NCBI GenBank assembly: GCA_018268955.1
Contig: JAFDVO010000005.1
Coordinates: 115,143 to 179,142, forward strand
Direction of reading: 5' to 3'
DNA: 64,000 nt
Origin: Acidobacteriota bacterium
GTDB taxonomy: Bacteria > Acidobacteriota > Vicinamibacteria > Vicinamibacterales > CAVVIG01
Below the pieces are notes generated by a model. That model searched no databases and had not been told where the DNA came from. It was given only the letters and a program-made list of their open reading frames with translations. Of the stretch, positions 1 to 7,491 are shown one piece after another (positions within the stretch are counted from its first letter, which is position 1; each line of letters starts with the position of its first letter). Both the position numbers and the translations under genes were made by a program.

Positions 1-2
1 TG

Positions 3-1148
3 CTCACCAACGTGGGCCAGGCCACGAACGTGTTCCTGCCGAACAAGGGCACGCCCAAGGCGCAGCAGTACTCGGTCGATGTCCAGAAGGAACTGCGCGG
101 CGGAATCATGGTCGGCGCCGGCTACACGGGCCTGACCGGCAGCGACCTCTCATACCAGACCACGATCAACATCAACCAGCTCGATCCCAAGTACCAGACG
201 ATGGGGATCAACACGTTGCAGTCGGTGCCGAACCCGTTCTACGGGGTGGCCCAGGCGGGTGGCTTCGCGAGCCGGCAGACGATTGAGCTCGGTCAGCTCC
301 TCAGGCCGTTCCCGCAGTTCGGCGACCTGCTGTGGACCGGCGCCACCGGCGCGCGCTCGCAGTACCACGCGCTCATCCTCCAGGGGCGCAAGCGCACGGA
401 CAAGTACTGGGGCGTGAACGTGAACTACACGTTCAGCCGCCTCAGCGACAACCAGGTCGGCGCCAGCAACTACTACTCCGCCTCCCCAGGCGTGCAGAAC
501 AACTACGTGCTGATCCCGTGGTCGTCCTACTACGACCCCGACGCGGAGTACAGCCGCAGCCTGCTCGATTCGCCGCACAAGCTCACGATCGCGCCCACGG
601 TGATGCTGCCCTTCGGCGACGGGAAGAAGTGGCTGCAGGCCAGCCGCATCGGCAACGCGCTGCTCGGCGGGTGGTCGATCACGGCGGTGTCGCAGTTCCA
701 GAGCGGGTTCCCGGTCGGCGTCAGCCAGAACGTCAACGGCACGCAGTTCCTCTTCGGCGGCGCCATCCGGCCGAACCTCGTTCCGGACGTGCCGATCCTC
801 GCCGACGGCAACATCACGAGCCGCATCGAGGCGAACCCGACCGACAACCAGTACTTCAACCTCGCCGCATTCCAGGCGGTGCCGATCAATGCGTTCGGCA
901 ACGCGCCGCGCACGCTTCCTGGCGTCCTTTCGCCGCGACGCACCTCGTTCAGCATGTCGGCCGCCAAGCAGGTGGCCCTGCCCGGTCGTGCCTCGCTCTC
1001 GCTGCGGCTCGAGCTCCTGAACCCGCTGAACATCGTCCAGTGGCAGGCGCCGGCGAGCGTGGCATTCGGCAACTCCAACTTCGGGCAGCTCCGGGATCAG
1101 GCCAACACCATGCGCTCGGTGCAGTTCACGCTTCGCCTCTCGTATTAG
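3..1148 (+). CDS. TonB-dependent receptor, C-terminal part (5' end outside window)
   Basis: The reading frame is open to the left edge, so only the last ~382 residues are visible. They look like the C-terminal outer-membrane barrel of an Acidobacteria-type TonB-dependent receptor: alternating aromatic and polar strands, barrel phrases such as NVNYTFSRLSD and GGWSITAVSQFQSGFP, a late segment like LSLRLELLNPLN, and the ending VQFTLRLSY with a terminal aromatic residue. The plug and any N-terminal regulatory-like domain lie outside the window. The gene stops 8 bp before a Tat-exported amine oxidase on the same strand, so the two are probably co-transcribed and the receptor may import that enzyme's substrate or product (inference). 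The ligand cannot be read from the sequence. Confidence 0.85.
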   Translation, partial: LTNVGQATNVFLPNKGTPKAQQYSVDVQKELRGGIMVGAGYTGLTGSDLSYQTTININQLDPKYQTMGINTLQSVPNPFYGVAQAGGFASRQTIELGQLLRPFPQFGDLLWTGATGARSQYHALILQGRKRTDKYWGVNVNYTFSRLSDNQVGASNYYSASPGVQNNYVLIPWSSYYDPDAEYSRSLLDSPHKLTIAPTVMLPFGDGKKWLQASRIGNALLGGWSITAVSQFQSGFPVGVSQNVNGTQFLFGGAIRPNLVPDVPILADGNITSRIEANPTDNQYFNLAAFQAVPINAFGNAPRTLPGVLSPRRTSFSMSAAKQVALPGRASLSLRLELLNPLNIVQWQAPASVAFGNSNFGQLRDQANTMRSVQFTLRLSY

Positions 1149-1156
1149 GAGCAGAG

Positions 1157-2722
1157 ATGACATTGAAGAAGACCGACAACGCGCCACTGACCAGGCGCTC
1201 GTTCCTCGAACGCTTCGGCATGGTCGGCGGCTCCGCGCTGGTGATGAGCGCCATGCACTCGTGGGATCTGCTTGGCGCACAGGCCGGGCCGCGGCCGCAG
1301 CTCTCCGGCAGGCCGAAGAATGCCCGCGTCATCATCCTGGGCGCCGGCATCTCGGGGATGACTGCGGGATACGAGCTGTCGAAGCTCGGGTACGACGTGA
1401 AGATCCTCGAGGCGCGCGACCGCGTCGGCGGCGTGAACTGGTCGGTGCGCAGGGGCGCCACGCACACGGAGCTCGGGCCGAACGGGGAAACGCAGGTCTG
1501 CACGTTCGATGAGGGGATGTACGTCAACGCCGGTCCGTGGCGGATCCCGCACTGGCACGAGGGGGTGCTCGGCTACTGCAAGGAGCTCGGCGTGCCGCTC
1601 GAGATGTTCGTCAACGAGGCGGAGGCCTCCTACTTCTACTACGAGGGGGACAACATCGGCCCGCTCGCCAACCGGCGCGTGCGGCTCCGCGAGGTGAAGG
1701 CGGACATGATCGGCTACACCTGCGAGCTGATGGCGAAGTGTGTCAGCCAGGACAGGCTGGACATGCCGCTCACCGCGGATGACAAGGAGAAGTTCGTCGA
1801 CTTCCTCGTCAACGAGGGCTACCTCGACGCAGCGGATCACGCGTATCGCCAGAACACGGGTCGGGGCCCTGGCGACCCGCACGACTTCAAGGCGCTGCTG
1901 CAGTCAGGCTTCGGCCTGCGGATCCGATCCGTGATGTCCGGCACCGGCCAGGCGCCGATGTTCCAGCCGATCGGCGGCATCGACAACTTCCCCAAGGGCT
2001 TCCAGCGCGCGCTCGGCGACAGGATTCAGCTGCGCATGGAAGTGCAGTCGGTCAGGCAGAGCGAGTCGGACGTGAAGGTCACGGTCCGGAACCTCACGAC
2101 CGGCCAGGTGCAGACGCTCGTCGCCGACTACTGTGTGTCCTGCCTGCCACTCACGGTCCTCGGCACGCTGGACGTCAACCTCTCGACGGAAACCATGGCC
2201 GCCGTGAAGGCAACGCAGTACAGCCCGAGCGCGAAGATGGGGCTGCAGATGAAGCGGCGCTTCTGGGAAGAGGACGATCGCATCTTCGGCGGGCATCTCT
2301 ATTCGAACCTGCCGTTCGGCGAGTTCTCCTATCCCTCCAACGGCTACTTCGGGCAGAAGGGCGTGCTCCTCGGCTTCTACGGCAACGGCCGCATGCAGAA
2401 CGTCGTCGAGATGCCGGTCAAGGACCGGGTCGAACACGTGCTGAAGCACGCAAGCAAGGTCCACCCCCAGATCCGGACCGAGTTCGAGAGTGCGTACTCC
2501 GTCTTCTGGGAGAAGGTGCAGTACAGCCTTGGCGCGTTCTCGGGTGGTGGCGGGCGAGCCTCGGCGAACGGCAACGACAGGCTCTCGGTGATAGGGCGGC
2601 CAGACGGCCGGATCTATCTGGGGTGCGCTGCGGTGAGCGGCGACGGGTCGTGGATGGAGGGTGCGGTCGGCGCGGCGTGGAAGCAGGTGAAGGCGCTGCA
2701 CCAGCGAGCGATGGCGAGCTGA
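1157..2722 (+). CDS. Tat-exported flavin-dependent amine oxidase / NAD(P)-binding FAD oxidoreductase
   Basis: 521 residues from the ATG at 1157, which has AGGAG 6 bp upstream. The open frame extends further left, but that part only shadows the receptor gene. Residues 13-21 (RRSFLERFG) form a twin-arginine signal followed by a hydrophobic stretch, so the folded flavoprotein should be exported by Tat. From about residue 55 there is a Rossmann FAD site (GAGISGMTAGYELS, then EARDRVGG), typical of the monoamine oxidase/phytoene desaturase superfamily. The C-terminal segment around YLGCAAVSGDGSWMEGAVGAA matches the second FAD-contact region of amine oxidases. The family oxidises amines, or desaturates, using FAD and usually O2. 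The substrate is unknown; L-amino acids or polyamines are possible. It follows the receptor by 8 bp. Confidence 0.85.
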   Translation: MTLKKTDNAPLTRRSFLERFGMVGGSALVMSAMHSWDLLGAQAGPRPQLSGRPKNARVIILGAGISGMTAGYELSKLGYDVKILEARDRVGGVNWSVRRGATHTELGPNGETQVCTFDEGMYVNAGPWRIPHWHEGVLGYCKELGVPLEMFVNEAEASYFYYEGDNIGPLANRRVRLREVKADMIGYTCELMAKCVSQDRLDMPLTADDKEKFVDFLVNEGYLDAADHAYRQNTGRGPGDPHDFKALLQSGFGLRIRSVMSGTGQAPMFQPIGGIDNFPKGFQRALGDRIQLRMEVQSVRQSESDVKVTVRNLTTGQVQTLVADYCVSCLPLTVLGTLDVNLSTETMAAVKATQYSPSAKMGLQMKRRFWEEDDRIFGGHLYSNLPFGEFSYPSNGYFGQKGVLLGFYGNGRMQNVVEMPVKDRVEHVLKHASKVHPQIRTEFESAYSVFWEKVQYSLGAFSGGGGRASANGNDRLSVIGRPDGRIYLGCAAVSGDGSWMEGAVGAAWKQVKALHQRAMAS

Positions 2723-2798
2723 GGGCGTTCCGAATTCAGAGGTTCGAACTCAGAAGTCAGAACTTGGAGTGCGGGGTCGGAGGTCTGGAAGGTGAAAA

Positions 2799-2829
2799 GC
2801 CGCGAAGGCACGGAGAGTGCCTTCGCGGC
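2799..2829. terminator. Hairpin between convergent genes
   Basis: A perfect 13-bp stem (GCCGCGAAGGCAC, 5-nt loop GGAGA). On the minus strand the stem is followed by CTTTTCACC, so it fits a rho-independent terminator for the minus-strand gene ending at 2848. It may also stop read-through from the amine oxidase gene ending at 2722. Confidence 0.7.
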
Positions 2830-2847
2830 AGAGAGGTCGAACCGTTC

Positions 2848-3843
2848 TTACTTGGTGACGTTGATCGTGAGGCTGTCACCGCCGGTCAGCGCACCGTCGT
2901 CCGCGAGCGCGCGGATCACGTAGGTGCCTGGCTCGGAGAACGTGACCTTCACCGGGATGCGGCCGTCAGCCGGCATGGCCGGCGGAATCCAGAGCGGAGC
3001 CCAGGGCGAATTGGCACCCGCGCGGGTGTCCTCCCACGGCTTGATCTGATCCGGCGTGAACGACACCTTGCCAGCGCCGCGGTAGACGAACCACGACAGG
3101 TGCAGGCCGACGTTCTTGCCGACCGTGATGCGGGTGGGCGGCGCCATCGCCACGCGGGCGAGACGCTGCGCGGCGGCAGCGGCTGCTGCCTGCGCCGCAG
3201 CCGGGTCTGGCGGCGCATCGGTGCGACCGACGGCCGATCCACCACCCTGCAGTCCGCCACCCTGGCGCCGACGCGGCACGCCGTCGTCGGTCACCTTGGC
3301 GACGAGGTCCACGGTCTCGCCGACCTTCACGGTCCGTGTCTTCTGGCCTTCGATGGCGACGACCGGCTGCTTGTTCGCGCGGATCTCCGGGCTGCTCGAT
3401 CCGGCGCCGAGCGCACCGGTCTCCGACGCCTTCACCACGTCGTCGACCTTGTAGTCCTCGCGAAGCGAGGCGTAGGCCTTCTCCGTCACGCCGTTCGTGG
3501 TGAGCGTCCAGATCAACTCGTCCTTCGGGGTGAACGTGGCGGGCACCTTCACACGGAAGACGAAGCGATTGCGGCGCGGGAGGAAGTGCGTCGGCTGCCC
3601 CTGATCGGGGTTACCCGGAGCGAAGCTGTTCGCGGCCCCGACCGGAACGTCCAGCTCCTCTTCCCAGTTGCGGTTCATGTAGCCGAACAGGAAGTACTTG
3701 GAGCCGTCCGCGTCCTCCTCCCACCCTTCATAGGCAGGAGCGACGTTCTGTCCGCTGTTGTAGCTGAGCGACTGGGCGCCGGCCAGGGCCGGCCACACGA
3801 CGAGTGCGAGCGCGCCGACGAGCGCGCGAACCTGATTCTTCAT
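2848..3843 (-). CDS. Exported protein of unknown function
   Basis: 331 residues starting MKNQVRALVG with a Sec signal peptide (cleavage likely after ALAGA, residue ~23). An upstream in-frame start would add 26 charged residues before the signal, so 3843 is preferred. The mature part contains several beta-rich stretches: one like FVFRVKVPATFTPKDELIWTL, and a C-terminal Ig- or cadherin-like end (GTYVIRALADDGALTGGDS). A Gly/Arg/Ala-rich low-complexity linker lies around residues 190-230. I do not recognise a catalytic motif. It is followed on the same strand's upstream side by the haem c/copper protein gene (start 5440, stop 3971), 127 bp apart, so the two may form a unit in which this protein is a periplasmic partner. 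That link is inferred from position only. Confidence 0.75.
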   Translation of the reverse strand: MKNQVRALVGALALVVWPALAGAQSLSYNSGQNVAPAYEGWEEDADGSKYFLFGYMNRNWEEELDVPVGAANSFAPGNPDQGQPTHFLPRRNRFVFRVKVPATFTPKDELIWTLTTNGVTEKAYASLREDYKVDDVVKASETGALGAGSSSPEIRANKQPVVAIEGQKTRTVKVGETVDLVAKVTDDGVPRRRQGGGLQGGGSAVGRTDAPPDPAAAQAAAAAAAQRLARVAMAPPTRITVGKNVGLHLSWFVYRGAGKVSFTPDQIKPWEDTRAGANSPWAPLWIPPAMPADGRIPVKVTFSEPGTYVIRALADDGALTGGDSLTINVTK

Positions 3844-3970
3844 GGTCCGTGAGTCCGATCCTTCCTGGAAAAGCGGGAACACGCGCCACCGCCGGTCGCG
3901 GGGCCAGCAGAAGCGTAGCATTTTCTGCTGGTGCGCGACCGACGGCGGCGGGTCTATCGGAAGTTGAGGG

Positions 3971-5440
3971 TTACTGCTGCTGCCCCTGGTTCTGGGTTGG
4001 ACGCGGGGCGGCCTTCATCTGCTGCGCGACGACGCCGCAGAGCGGGCAGCCGAGGATGACGTCCTTGCCCGGGTTCGCCGCGACGCGGGCACGCATCTCT
4101 TCCTGGAACTGCTCCTCGGTGAGAGCCACGCGGTTGCCGAGGTCGATGAACATGTTCGTGATCGACCGGTTGCCCGAGCCCGACCAGTTCCGCGGATCCG
4201 GCACGTTCTTGTTCCCGGCTGTGTTGTCGAAGTACGCGATGATGTGGAGGATCGTGCCCTTCGGCAGGATCGGGGCGGCGTCGTCCGTGTAGCTGTAGCC
4301 ACGCACCCAGTTGTGGTCGTAACCGACGCACGAGAGCGTCTGGATGTTGTAGCCCCAGATCGCCTCGAGGCACATGCGGTTGCCCGGTGCATGGAGGTGC
4401 GGCTCGAACGAGATGATCTTCGTCGGCTCGTTCAGCACCGTGTAGGCGTGCAGCTGCTGATCCTTCTCCATCGCCTTGATGTCGATGTCGACGCCGTTGC
4501 CCAGGCCGAACACCGCCCGCTTGTAGGTCGGCTTATAGCCCTTGGGCGCGAGCTTGTAGCCGAACTCGAGGTGCGACGTGACGTCCTTGCCGCTCGAGTG
4601 CGTGTGCAGCGAGTCGGAGAAGATCCACGAGCCCTTCTTCAGGAGCACGGCAGATTTCGGATCGAAGTAGTCAGGGTTGCGGCCGACCTCGTGCACCGGC
4701 CAGTTCACGACGTTGTCGCTGCCGGCGACCGTCTCGAGCTCGGTCGGAACGTAGTCTGCGCCGGGCTGCGTGCGGTAGATCAGGTGGTGCCACACGAAGA
4801 GGCCGCCGACGGTATCGCGCCCGCCGTTGTGCATCGTGGCGTTGTTCACTTCCTTGATCTCGACGGCGAGGACGTACCGATCCTCATCGAGCGGGATCGG
4901 CACCGGCTCGATCTCGCCCCACCAGTCGGGCGAGTTCGCCTTGACGACGATGTCCTTGGTCTTGACGATCAGATCGGGGGTGCCGATGCGCCAGGTGTTG
5001 GCGTCGGCGTACTGCTTCGGCGGCGGCATGTCCGCGGGGTTGCCGCGCGGGGCGCCGCTGTCGGCCCACTTCGCAACCTTCGCGACTTCGGCCGCGCTCA
5101 AGGATGGATCGTCCTTGTACTTCTGGATGCCGATGTTCTTTTCCATGTACCACGGCGGCATCACGCCGGCGTGGGGTCCGATGCCCGTGCGCTGCTTGAT
5201 GGCGCGCGCCCAGGGACGAACCTCCTCGTACGTGGTCAGCGGCATCGGTCCACCGCCACCGGGGCGATGGCAGTTCTCACAGCTCCGCTGAATGATGGGA
5301 GCGATGTCCTTCGTGTAGGTAATCTCCGGCGCGCCGGCACCAGCCGACTGCTGCGCCTTCAGGCCGGACGGGGCTCCGAGGCCGGCAGCCGTTGCTGCCG
5401 CCAGGCCGAGACCCAGCGTCCACTTCCAGTTCAGTCTCAT
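3971..5440 (-). CDS. Exported mono-haem cytochrome c fused to a copper type II monooxygenase-like domain
   Basis: 489 residues from the ATG at 5440, with AAGGAG 8 bp upstream. A signal peptide ends near residue 30 (GLKAQQ). Residues 54-58 (CENCH) form a c-type haem attachment site inside a planctomycete/acidobacterial-style cytochrome module (TYTKDIAPIIQRSCENC, then MPLTTYEEVRPWARAIK). The remaining ~350 residues are beta-rich and carry copper-ligand-like motifs: WHHLIYRT, LHTHSSG, EPHLHAPGNRM and DHNWVRG. These resemble the C-terminal half of ascorbate-dependent monooxygenases (PHM/DBM fold). A CPLCG pair lies close to the C terminus. This is probably a periplasmic redox enzyme in which the haem feeds electrons to copper. 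The substrate is unknown. The domain assignment is by motif recall and not by alignment. Confidence 0.75.
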   Translation of the reverse strand: MRLNWKWTLGLGLAAATAAGLGAPSGLKAQQSAGAGAPEITYTKDIAPIIQRSCENCHRPGGGGPMPLTTYEEVRPWARAIKQRTGIGPHAGVMPPWYMEKNIGIQKYKDDPSLSAAEVAKVAKWADSGAPRGNPADMPPPKQYADANTWRIGTPDLIVKTKDIVVKANSPDWWGEIEPVPIPLDEDRYVLAVEIKEVNNATMHNGGRDTVGGLFVWHHLIYRTQPGADYVPTELETVAGSDNVVNWPVHEVGRNPDYFDPKSAVLLKKGSWIFSDSLHTHSSGKDVTSHLEFGYKLAPKGYKPTYKRAVFGLGNGVDIDIKAMEKDQQLHAYTVLNEPTKIISFEPHLHAPGNRMCLEAIWGYNIQTLSCVGYDHNWVRGYSYTDDAAPILPKGTILHIIAYFDNTAGNKNVPDPRNWSGSGNRSITNMFIDLGNRVALTEEQFQEEMRARVAANPGKDVILGCPLCGVVAQQMKAAPRPTQNQGQQQ

Positions 5441-5755
5441 CACGCGCTCTCCTTGTTCACCAGACCGAGGCTCCGCGGTGCGCCATGTGCGCACGACTAA
5501 TAGGAGTGCTGGCGGGTGAGCAAGGGACATGCCCGAGCTGGACATGACAAATTCCGCACGAATTCAGATTTGTCGCAACATGTCGCGGGTAATTTTCCAG
5601 GGCGCGTGCGGAGTATTCCGCGAGCCGTCGGGACCGACGGGCCTGAATGCGAGCGACGTCGTGGAGACGACGCGTCGATCGATGCGGGAGGGTGAGGGCG
5701 GGAGCGGGGCGCGCGGACGCGCCCCGCTGCTTTCCTTGAAGAACGGCTGAAGCGC
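5441..5755. other. Gene-free interval between two minus-strand genes
   Basis: 315 bp without a convincing gene. It contains an AT-richer patch (about 5540-5600) upstream of the cytochrome gene, with a 7-bp inverted repeat GACAAAT (5546-5552) / ATTTGTC (5568-5574) that could be an operator or promoter element. A strong hairpin sits at 5703-5728. A 73-codon open frame across the interval on the plus strand has no recognisable content and is not called. Confidence 0.5.
5703..5728 (-). terminator. GC-rich hairpin downstream of histone-like gene
   Basis: A perfect 11-bp stem AGCGGGGCGCG / CGCGCCCCGCT with a 4-nt loop, 27 bp after the stop of the minus-strand gene at 5756. There is no U-tract, so it is either a weak intrinsic terminator or an mRNA 3'-end stabiliser. 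Confidence 0.5.
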
Positions 5756-6181
5756 TTAGCGCTTCTTGGCGGCCTTCTTCGTCGCCTTCTTGGCGGTCTT
5801 CTTGGTTGCCGTCTTCTTCACAGCCTTCTTCGCAGCCTTCTTCGCCACAGATCGTCCCTTTCCGGCGCGCTTCGATGCGCCTTTCTGTTTGTGCTTCGCC
5901 CCTGCGGCCTTCTTTGCCGGGGCGTTCTTCCTGGTGGACGCGACCTTCTTGGTCTTTCCACCCGACCGCGCGGGCGCCTTCTTGCGCCTCGCTGCCGCTT
6001 TGCGCGGAGTCGACTTGACCGGAGCCGGGGCCGCCGCAGGCGCATGTCCTGCCTCGCTCGCTGCGGCCGCATCCAGATCGAGGTCCAGTGCCTCGTCCGA
6101 CGCGTCGAGATCGCTCAGGTCCGGTCCACCGGTGAGATCGTCATCCGGGAGATCGAGTCCGCTGTCATCAAAGTCCGTCAT
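5756..6181 (-). CDS. Histone H1-like DNA-binding protein with acidic N-terminus
   Basis: 141 residues. Residues 1-45 are strongly acidic (Asp-rich, e.g. DLDLDAAAASEAG). From about residue 55 the protein is almost only Lys, Ala, Arg and Pro, with repeated KKAAKKA / TKKTAKKA units like the C-terminal tail of eukaryotic histone H1 and bacterial H1-like proteins. It has no signal peptide and should be cytoplasmic and nucleoid-associated. The basic tail would bind DNA non-specifically; the acidic segment could modulate it or bind partners (inference). The Lys-rich repeats are low complexity, so homology searches will give many unspecific hits. It is monocistronic, with a hairpin after the stop. 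Confidence 0.8.
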   Translation of the reverse strand: MTDFDDSGLDLPDDDLTGGPDLSDLDASDEALDLDLDAAAASEAGHAPAAAPAPVKSTPRKAAARRKKAPARSGGKTKKVASTRKNAPAKKAAGAKHKQKGASKRAGKGRSVAKKAAKKAVKKTATKKTAKKATKKAAKKR

Positions 6182-6313
6182 GGTCCGCCCTCATTCGCGT
6201 CGACGCTATGTCGCCGCATGGAAACGATGTGCGGCGCTAGTGTGAAGACGCCGTACGCCGCTGTCAATGGCGATCGCGTGCCGTTCACGCTCGTTCGCCA
6301 CGACCGAACATCC

Positions 6314-7195
6314 TCACACCCGCGGTACCCGCGATCGCATCGTCGCGACCGAGGCGCGAACCCATGCTGCGAGCGGCGTGCTCGCAATCCCGAACTCCGT
6401 CGCGAGCGCGCGCGTGTCGAAGTCCGAGTCGAAGGTGTCGTACGCCGCGAGCAGCGGCAGTACTTCCGGCGGCACTCCGGGGACGGCTTCCCCCGGTGCC
6501 ACGTGTCGGACCGGAATCGGACGGCTCAAGGCCTCCTCATACGTCCGCACCACGTCAAGCCATGTCACGGCGTCCGGACCGCCAATCGCCAGGTGCCGGT
6601 CCCGGGCCGCGTCGTTCGTCACCGCGGCGACCGCGAACTGCGCGACATCGTGCTCGGCGACGAAGGCGTGGCGTCGACGTCCCTCGCCGACGATGACCAC
6701 CTCGCGTCCCGCAACGGCTGGCGCACCCACCACGACGCCCGGCCACGATTCCATGAAGGCGTTCGGCGCGAGCACGGTCCACGTGAGCCCGCTCGCCTTC
6801 AGGTGCGCCTCGCTCTCCGCCTTCGCGCGGACCAGCGCGATCGGCGATTCCATCGACGCACCCCACACCGACGTGTAGACGAAGCGGTCGACACCAGCCT
6901 CGCGTGCGGAGTCGATCAGCGCCCTCGTCCCGTTCACGTCCACGGCCTCGACCGTGTCATCTCCACCGCGACGCACGCTGTTCGCCGTCGTAATCACGAT
7001 ATCGGCGCCAGCACAGGCACTCGACAGTGACGCGCGATCCTTCAGATCGCCCATCACGATCTCGGCGCCCATGCGCCGGAGCATTGCGTGTCCCGATCCC
7101 GCACGACACAAGGCGCGCACCTTCACGCCTCTCGAGAGCAACTCACGTGCGATGCGGCCTCCGAGCGGTCCCGTGCCGCCGACCAGTAACACCAT
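6314..7195 (-). CDS. NmrA-like/SDR-family NAD(P)H-binding protein
   Basis: 293 residues. The ATG at 7195 is chosen over an upstream in-frame GTG (7219) because it has GAGGA at the right spacing and puts the Rossmann motif at the extreme N terminus (MVLLVGGTGPLGG, GxxGxxG), as usual for this family. It is an atypical short-chain dehydrogenase: a second strand ending in CRAG, then VMGDLKDRASL for the adenine pocket, and YTSVWGAS replacing the classical YxxxK site. Such proteins reduce quinones, act as redox sensors, or serve as isoflavone-reductase-like enzymes. A promoter with a 17-bp spacer lies upstream. It is divergent from the PHP gene. Confidence 0.85.
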   Translation of the reverse strand: MVLLVGGTGPLGGRIARELLSRGVKVRALCRAGSGHAMLRRMGAEIVMGDLKDRASLSSACAGADIVITTANSVRRGGDDTVEAVDVNGTRALIDSAREAGVDRFVYTSVWGASMESPIALVRAKAESEAHLKASGLTWTVLAPNAFMESWPGVVVGAPAVAGREVVIVGEGRRRHAFVAEHDVAQFAVAAVTNDAARDRHLAIGGPDAVTWLDVVRTYEEALSRPIPVRHVAPGEAVPGVPPEVLPLLAAYDTFDSDFDTRALATEFGIASTPLAAWVRASVATMRSRVPRV

Positions 7196-7243
7196 GCGTC
7201 CTCGCGTCTCGCGATCCACACGCGATCCGCGACGTCGAGCATC

Positions 7244-7272
7244 ACTGTACAGATTTTTCTTTTCGAGTACAA
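7244..7272 (-). promoter_or_regulatory. Candidate sigma-70 promoter for the NmrA-like gene
   Basis: Read on the minus strand: TTGTAC (-35, 7267-7272), a 17-bp spacer, then TACAGT (-10, 7244-7249), inside one of the few AT-rich patches here. The predicted transcript starts ~40 bp before the ATG at 7195. The 8-bp palindrome CTGTACAG (7245-7252) overlaps the -10 box. Confidence 0.45.
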
Positions 7273-7285
7273 CGAAGATCTTGCG

Positions 7286-7297
7286 TTCGAATTCGAA
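7286..7297. promoter_or_regulatory. 12-bp perfect palindrome, possible operator
   Basis: TTCGAATTCGAA in the 296-bp interval between the divergent NmrA-like and PHP genes, just upstream of the predicted -35 box. It could bind a dimeric regulator. No regulator gene is adjacent, so this is only a candidate. Confidence 0.3.
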
Positions 7298-7491
7298 TCG
7301 TGGTCGTCAAGCACACGAGCGATCGCACCCATGATGCGCGTACACGATCGAGAACGAGAGCGTCAAGGCAACGGCGGACGATCGCGGTCACCTCTCGAGA
7401 CGCGTGATGCAGCACGGCGCGCGTACGGCGTCGTGCCTGGGCCGCAGCAGATGAACGGGTACCGCACGGGCGCTGCCGTACGGCCGGAAGA

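Noticed and set aside
332..1156. Upstream extension of the amine oxidase frame
   Set aside because: That segment reads Arg/Pro/Gln-rich and is the shadow of the receptor gene; the ribosome site and Tat signal place the start at 1157.
5529..5750. 73-codon frame in the interval before the histone-like gene
   Set aside because: No ribosome site, no motif, and it crosses a strong hairpin.
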